Assembly: GCA_947631075.1 (NCBI GenBank)
Contig: CANRJU010000140.1
Location: 1-6,968, forward strand
Reading direction: 5' to 3'
Source: an uncultured Lachnospiraceae bacterium
GTDB taxonomy: Bacteria > Bacillota > Clostridia > Lachnospirales > Lachnospiraceae
DNA: 6,968 nucleotides
Shown: in pieces, positions 1 to 6,300 of the stretch
Layout: the number at the start of each line of letters is the position of its first letter
Position numbering within the stretch: position 1 is the first letter of the stretch
The notes under the pieces: generated by a model
What the model was told of the DNA's origin: nothing
Database searches by the model: none
The model's input: the letters and a program-made list of their open reading frames with translations, nothing else
Program-made: the position numbers and the translations under genes

Positions 1-78
1 CGCTCCGGAATGGGGATTAAGATGAACTATATGCCATGAGGCAGGCATATATGTTTCACACAAACTGATGATGCCTCT
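1..78. other. Upstream gene tail / intergenic segment
   Basis: This segment lies before the hairpin and contains no complete gene. On the plus strand the three frames close at 16-18 (TAA), 23-25 (TGA) and 37-39 (TGA). An upstream gene could end at any of these, and the few residues before each stop are not recognisable. An 8-bp inverted repeat has arms at 28-35 (TATATGCC) and 44-51 (GGCATATA) with an 8-base loop. No convincing -35/-10 pair was found, so the promoter of the following operon is either further upstream or too weak to call by eye. Confidence 0.3.
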
Positions 79-129
79 AAAAACTCATGGTAATCTGTAT
101 GCAGCCGGTTATCATGAGTTTTTCTTTTT
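79..129 (+). terminator. Hairpin with T-run: intrinsic terminator or attenuator
   Basis: Bases 79-95 pair with 107-123 over 17 positions, with two G.U wobbles (90/112 and 94/108) and an 11-base loop at 96-106. The outer part of the stem is AAAAACTCATG against CATGAGTTTTT. The descending arm runs into TTTTTCTTTTT, the A-tract/stem/U-tract shape of a Rho-independent terminator. It lies between the upstream unit and the ribosome binding site at 132-140. It therefore either ends upstream transcription or, if the operon is read from upstream, attenuates it. The hexamer CATGAG of the descending arm (113-118) also occurs at 35-40 and could pair with the ascending arm instead. Confidence 0.6.
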
Positions 130-131
130 GC

Positions 132-140
132 AGGAGGTGA
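132..140 (+). promoter_or_regulatory. Ribosome binding site of the small ORF
   Basis: AGGAGGTGA is almost a full complement of the 3' end of 16S rRNA. It sits six bases before the ATG at 147. It fixes the start of the small ORF and shows that this ORF is probably translated even though its product is not recognised. Confidence 0.7.
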
Positions 141-146
141 CAGTTT

Positions 147-317
147 ATGAAGGCAGAAGAAAAATCCCCCGGCTATCGCTATGAAAAGCAGTCTATAAAA
201 TGCAAAGAAGGCAGCAGCAGTAGCAGCAAGGGGAAATCGTTCTCAATGCAGATGATTTCCAAGGGGTGCATTATATCCCGGTGGAGAAAAAGAGGTAAGG
301 AGGCACAGGAAAAATGA
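147..317 (+). CDS. Small hypothetical protein, possibly frameshifted
   Basis: A 56-residue ORF begins MKAEEKSPGYRYEKQ behind a near-perfect ribosome binding site. I do not recognise a family. It contains a serine run (about residues 23-27) encoded by a short AGC-rich repeat at 212-227. As written it ends at TGA 315-317, overlapping the ATG of the next gene (ATGA), which would allow translational coupling. The second half of the frame looks non-native, rich in Ile, Lys, Arg and Trp. In the -1 frame, entered at the AAGGGGAAA run (228-236), the sequence instead reads EIVLNADDFQGVHYIPVEKK and stops at TAA 296-298, just before the next ribosome binding site. That frame is more protein-like and would give a 50-residue product. 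The gene is therefore either an intact short ORF, a gene broken by loss of one base in the G-run, or one using -1 slippage. Start confidence is high; the correct end is uncertain. Confidence 0.45.
   Translation: MKAEEKSPGYRYEKQSIKCKEGSSSSSKGKSFSMQMISKGCIISRWRKRGKEAQEK
297..303 (+). promoter_or_regulatory. Ribosome binding site of the helicase-methylase gene
   Basis: AAGGAGG lies ten bases before the ATG at 314. It overlaps the last two bases of the TAA at 296-298 that closes the -1 reading of the small ORF, as expected for adjacent genes in one operon. It supports 314 as the start of the large gene, and no in-frame upstream start exists because of stops at 221 and 296. Confidence 0.7.
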
Positions 318-3300
318 GTGCGGATTATAAGGTCAGGCAGATTTATAATGAAATCATCCATGAAGTCACCAAAAGTCCAGAGAACTGGAAAGAAATACTG
401 CGTCTCACCGGGCGGATCTACCGCTATGAGTTTGACAACATCCTCATGGTTTATGCGCAGAGACCGAACAGTACGCTGGTCGCCGATTTTGACACATGGA
501 AAAGGGTAGGACGCTATGTGAGGCGGGGAAGCAAAGGGATTGCCATTTATCCATCAAGGGCGCTGCAGCCGCATTGCCGTTATGTTTTTGATATCAGCGA
601 TACCGGAGGGCGGAGCCGGCAGCTTACTTGGAACTTAGAAGGGGAGGAACTTGGAAAGTATGCTTCATGGCTTGCAGGGAATGGGCAGATCGGCAGCGTG
701 GATGGATTGGATAAAGATTCATTAAAAAAAATAATTTGGGACTTTACAAAAGAAAGGATTTGTGACATAATAAAAGAAAGCCACGCAATGCGTGGAGATG
801 TAAAAGAGACAGTCCGTTCCATGATAAAGAGCCGTTATGGACAGTCTATGGAAAGAGACGGGATCGATCTCGTCACAAAGAGTATTTATTACGTTGTGGC
901 GAAACGCTGCGGATTTGAACTGACAGAGGAAGAACAGGATTTTAAAGCTATTACGGCAGTTGATAAGGAAGATGTGATCTATGAGCTTGGAACTGCTGTC
1001 AGCGACGTCTCCTGTGAAGGCCTAAGAGAGATCAGCCGCGGCATCAGCAGATGGGAAAAAGAAAGGAGAATGCAGTATGAGCCTGACAATGGAGTACACA
1101 CAGGCAGAGGACGGGATGCTCTATCCGAACATCAGCATGGAGAAGGAGGACCTGTCGAAGCTGGGCAAGTATGGACTGATGGCGATGGATTATCTGAAAG
1201 AAAATCATCACCAGAGGTACAAGTCTCTCGTGAGATTCGGGAGACTGACGGAGGTTCTGGAACCGGTGAACCAGGAGGCGCATCAGATGATCGACACCAT
1301 GATGGAGAAGTATCTGAAAAGCCACAGACCGGTGAACCCGGCGGACACGATGGAGACATGGCGGATCCGGCAGCAGGGAATGATGCAGGCGGAGGAGATC
1401 GTGATACACGAGATCGTGAACCGGTATCACTGACACCGGAACCGGCTGAACCGATTCCCCACAGGGAACCGGAGCCTCAGAACCGTGAAGAACCGCAGGA
1501 GTCCATGCGGGAAGAAGAACTGAACAGGGAACTGGAGGAACTAAATTCTTTCGGGGAAAAAAGGGAAAATGCCTATGAGCAGCTTTCCCTTTTTTCGTTT
1601 CAGGATTCTGTCCTCACTGATGAGGAAAGAAGGGAAAAAAAGCACATATACGAACATCCTAAAAAAGAGGATAGCGTGCCGCATGACTATATTGTAGATG
1701 TCGTTAAGCGTGGCAGCGGATTTGTTGGCGGGAAAAAAAGCATTTATGAGATAATGCAGACGGTGGAACGCAAGAGCGAGCGCATCAAGCGGATTAAACA
1801 GGAATATGGACTGGGCGGCGCAGGATGGCCCCTGGATGGGTATGGGCTGCACGGCTATGATACCTTCCACGGCAAAGGAATCCATTTCCTGTGGCGTGAC
1901 GAGGAGGGAGAAAAAGAGGGATATGCCAGCTGGAACACGGTCGAGAGCGTGATTGCCGCATTGATTCTGACCGGAGATTACTATACGCCGGAGCCTGAAA
2001 TTATTGATTCGGAACTTGCAGAGGAAGAACTAGATGAATATGTCATACCGGATGAAGCAGAGGAAATGGGCATTCCAGATAACAAAAAAGCCGGCGGCAT
2101 GCTTTCCGAGGCTGAATTGTTAGAGGAAGACCGTCTGGCGACCTTTATGGAATATGGCAGGGAAATTATGCTTGAGGCAGAAGAACCATATTCCCTGCCG
2201 GATTTGACGCTAAAGAACCAGAAAGCGCCGGATCAGCCGGAGAATTTTCATCTTGCCATATGGGATACGAAAGACGGAGGACCGAAAACAAGGTATATGT
2301 GGAATACGGATGCTATCCGCGAACTGAAAAAAATCGAATCGGAAGGAAGGGCGGCGTCCGCTGATGAACAGAAGATTCTTTCCCGCTATGTGGGATGGGG
2401 CGGACTGCCCCAGGTCTTTGACGGAGACAACGGCATGTGGGAAAAGGAGTATAAAGAGTTAAAGAATCTTTTGACGCCGGAAGAATATGAAGCAGCGAGA
2501 GCATCTGTAAATAATGCCTTCTATACGCCCTCTACTGTGGCAAGCGCAGTAACGGAGGCTCTTGTCCGGTTTGGCTTTGCAAAGGGCAATATATTGGAAC
2601 CGTCTATGGGCGTGGGGAACTTCTTTGGCTGTATGCCGGCAGAACTTTCAGGCGGTAAGCTCTACGGCGTGGAGCTGGACCAGATCAGCGGGAGGATTGC
2701 GAAACTTCTCTATCCAGAAGCCAAAATAGAAATCAAGGGCTTTGAGCAGACGGATTACCCGGATAACTTTTTCGACGCTGTTATCGGCAATGTTCCGTTT
2801 GGCGACTATAAGGTTTTTGATCCAAAGTACAATAAGCTGAACTTCAAAGTCCATGATTATTTTCTGGCCAAGGCAGTTGACCAGACCCGACCGGGAGGCA
2901 TTGTGGCGGTAATTACCACGAAAGGCACTCTGGACAAGAAAAATCCGAATGTCAGGAAGTATCTGGCGGAACGGGCAGAGCTTGTGGGCGCGGTAAGGCT
3001 GCCGACAAGCGTTTTCCAAGGAAACGCAGGGACAGAAGTCACAAGCGATATTCTGTTTTTCCAAAAACGGGAGAGGAAGGAAGCAAAGGAGCCGGACTGG
3101 GTCCATCTCGGCATGACAGAGGACGGGATTCCGGTAAACAGTTATTTTGCCGAGCATCCAGAAATGATGCTGGGCAAGATGGAGTATGAGAAAGGACGGT
3201 TCGGCGACAGCTCTCATTATACGGTCTGCGTAAACAGGGAGCCGTCTTTTAATGTCTATAAAAGCGTATCAGCTGCCATCGCCAATATTCATGCGGAATT

Positions 3301-6300
3301 AAAAGATTTTGAGATGATTTCGGATGAGGAAGAAAGTCTCACCACGGATATTCCGGCAGACCCGGATGTAAAAAACTTCACCTTTACGACAATGGGAGAT
3401 GATATTTATTTTCGGAAAGATAGCAGGATGTACCTATGGGACGCTGGGGATAAGACAAAGAAGCGCATTTTAGGCATGCACGCCATACGGGAACTGACAA
3501 GGCATCTGATTTCCATTCAGATGGAGGGATGCAGTGAAGAAGAACTTGTGCAGGCACAGGCGGCACTGGGGGAAAAGTATGATTCTTTTGTAAAAGAGCA
3601 TGGGTTTCTTACGAGCAGGGCAAATGCGCTGGCGTTTCGTGAGGACAGCGACTATCCGCTCCTGTGTTCGCTGGAAGTGCTTGATGAGGATGGCAATATC
3701 TCAAAAGCAGAGATGTTCACAAAACAGACGATCAAGGCAAAGCGCTCCGTGGACAGTGTGGAAACAGCGGTGGAGGCGCTGAACTTGTCCGTCAATGAAT
3801 TTAACGAGGTGAATATTCCCTATATGCTGTCAGTCTATACGCCGGATATTACTTCCATGAAAAGGGAAGTGGCGGAAAAGATTGATGAGGAAGTGGACAA
3901 TATCACTTTTTCTGAAGAATCGGCAAGAGAACTCCGGCGCGAAAAGCTGATACAGGAGTTAAAGGGGGTCATTTTCTGTAATCCTGAAAGTTACAGTGAA
4001 AACGACCTCAACCGCGGATGGGAGACAGCCGATGCCTATCTGTCCGGCAATGTCAGGGACAAACTGAGGGTCGCAAAGGCTCATGCAAGAGAGAACCCGG
4101 AGTTATTCGGAGTAAATGTGGAGGCGCTTGAAAAAGTGCAGCCAAAAGACCTTGACGCTTCCGAGATTGATGTCGGGATTGGGACTACATGGATTGAGCC
4201 GGAGGATTACCAGAATTTTATTTATGAACTGCTGCAGACGCCGTGGTGGGCAAGGGCGGAACCTCCCAAAAACGGGATCCGGGTGAATCTGGACCATATT
4301 TCCATGGAATGGTTTATTGAGAACAAAAGCATGGACAATCATTCCATAGCGGCAACGGAGACTTACGGAACAAAGCGAATGAATGCGTATGCTATTTTTG
4401 AAAATACGCTGAATTTGAGAATTGTGACTATCAGGGACCGGATTGACGACGGCGATGGGAAATACCACTATGTGGAGAACAAGGAAGAAACGATGCTGGC
4501 GAGGGAGAAGCAGAATCAGATCAAGGAAGCATTTAGGGAGTGGATATGGAAAGATCAGGAGAGAAGACAGAAGTATGTAGAATATTACAATGAGACATTC
4601 AATAATATCCGTCTCCGGGAATACGATGGTTCCCATCTGGAATTTCCGGGCATGAACCCGGACATTCACCTGCTGGAACATCAGAGAAATGCTGTAGCCA
4701 GGATTCTGATGGGCGGGAATACGCTCCTCGCCCATTGTGTCGGCGCCGGCAAGTCTTTTGAGATGATGGCGGCCTGCATGGAGCAGAAAAGGCTTGGGCT
4801 TGCGAACAAAACGGTGATGGTTGTTCCGAAGCCTCTGATCGGGCAGACGGCAAGCGAGTTTCTGCGCCTGTATCCGTCTGCCAATATCCTCGTTGCCACG
4901 GAAAATGATTTTGCGAAAAAGAAGCGCCAGCAGTTTGTGGCAAGGATCGCTACCGGGGACTATGACTGCATCATCATGTCCCATTCACAAATGGAAAAGA
5001 TACCGGTTTCCAAGGAGAGGAAACAGAATCTTTTAAACCGGCAGCTTGATGAGATTTCCTATGCCATTGAAGAAATGAAGGAAAGGGAGGAACGGAGATG
5101 GACGGTAAAGCAGATGGAGGCGGCAAAAAAGAAGCTGGAGGAACAGATAAAAGAGCTGATGGACGCGCCGAAGGATGACCTGATTACATTTGAGGAACTG
5201 GGCATAGATTCTATCATGGTGGACGAAGCGCATGCGTTTAAGAACCTGAGCATTTTTTCTAAAATGACAAATGTCGCCGGGATTACCGGTAATGGGAGCA
5301 AGCGGGCCATGGATATGTTTATGAAGTGCCAGTATATATCCGAAATAAACGGCGGCAGAGGAATCGTATTTGCGACCGGCACTCCGATCAGCAATACCAT
5401 GTGCGAGATGTATGTCATGCAGGCATTTCTTCAGAAAGAGGCGCTGGAGCAGTTAGGCATTTATCACTTTGACAGCTGGGCGGCAAATTTCGGGGAAGTG
5501 ACAAGCTCACTGGAACTGAATGTAGAGGGGAACGGTTTCCAGTTTCGGAACCGCTTTAATCGTTTTAAGAATCTGCCGGAGTTAATGAATCTCTTTAAAG
5601 AGACAGCGGATATACGGATGAGGGACACGCTGGATTTGGAGGTGCCGGCGCTGCGAGGGGGAAATTATGTAATCGAGAGTACAGAGCCGGACTGGTACAC
5701 CAAGGAAGTCATGGAGGAATTTGTGGAACGGGCTGAGAAAATCCACAGCGGGAGCGTGAAGCCAGACGTAGACAATTTCTTGAAGATTACAAATGATGCA
5801 AGGCTTCTTGGCACGGACGCAAGGCTGCTGGAACCGACAGCTCCCGCCAATCCTTCAGGAAAACTGCAGCAGGTAGCCGAGAATATCTTCCATGAATACC
5901 GGCAGGCAAAAGAGCAGGGAATTATCGGCACGCAGCTTGTTTTTTCAGATATTGGGACGCCAAAGGGAAGCTGGAAAGAGGAAATGCTGGATCCAGATTA
6001 CTATAAGCGGGGCAATGAATTTGACGTCTATAACTATATCAAGACGGAACTGGTGCGTATGGGAATCCCGCCGGATGAGATTGCTTTCGTGCATGACGCA
6101 AAGACTGACGCCCAGAGAGAAGTACTGTTCCGTGAAATGCGGCAGGGGACAAAAAAGATCCTGATCGGCTCGACGGATAAGTGCGGAACCGGCGTCAATG
6201 TCCAGACTCATCTGATTGCCATGCACCATGTAGACTGTCCTTGGAAACCCTCCAGCATTGAGCAGAGGGAGGGAAGGGGATTACGCCAGGGCAATGAAAA

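Noticed and set aside
318..509. Plus-strand 63-codon ORF just after the start of the large gene
   Set aside because: It has no suitable ribosome binding site and overlaps the conserved N-terminal domain in another frame; the product is Arg/Ser-rich and unrecognised.
1070..1072. Internal start for a shorter form of the large protein
   Set aside because: The ATG is in frame, but the AAAGGAG motif ends only one base before it, too close for initiation; the motif fits tnpV at 1077.
1044..1436. Minus-strand ORFs opposite tnpV
   Set aside because: Here three frames are open, but only the two plus-strand frames have family features or belong to a long gene. The minus-strand products are His/Leu/Arg or Ser/Pro-rich shadows.
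2648..3217. A 189-codon minus-strand ORF
   Set aside because: It lies opposite the methyltransferase motifs of the large gene and shows no family features or ribosome binding context.
4103..4984. A 293-codon minus-strand ORF
   Set aside because: It is antisense to the helicase core of the large gene, including Walker A. Its product has no recognisable domain and is rich in His, Pro, Leu and Arg, typical of reverse-strand shadows.
5892..6164. Plus-strand 90-codon ORF within the helicase
   Set aside because: It overlaps conserved helicase sequence before motif V. Unlike tnpV it has no good ribosome binding site and no recognisable family.
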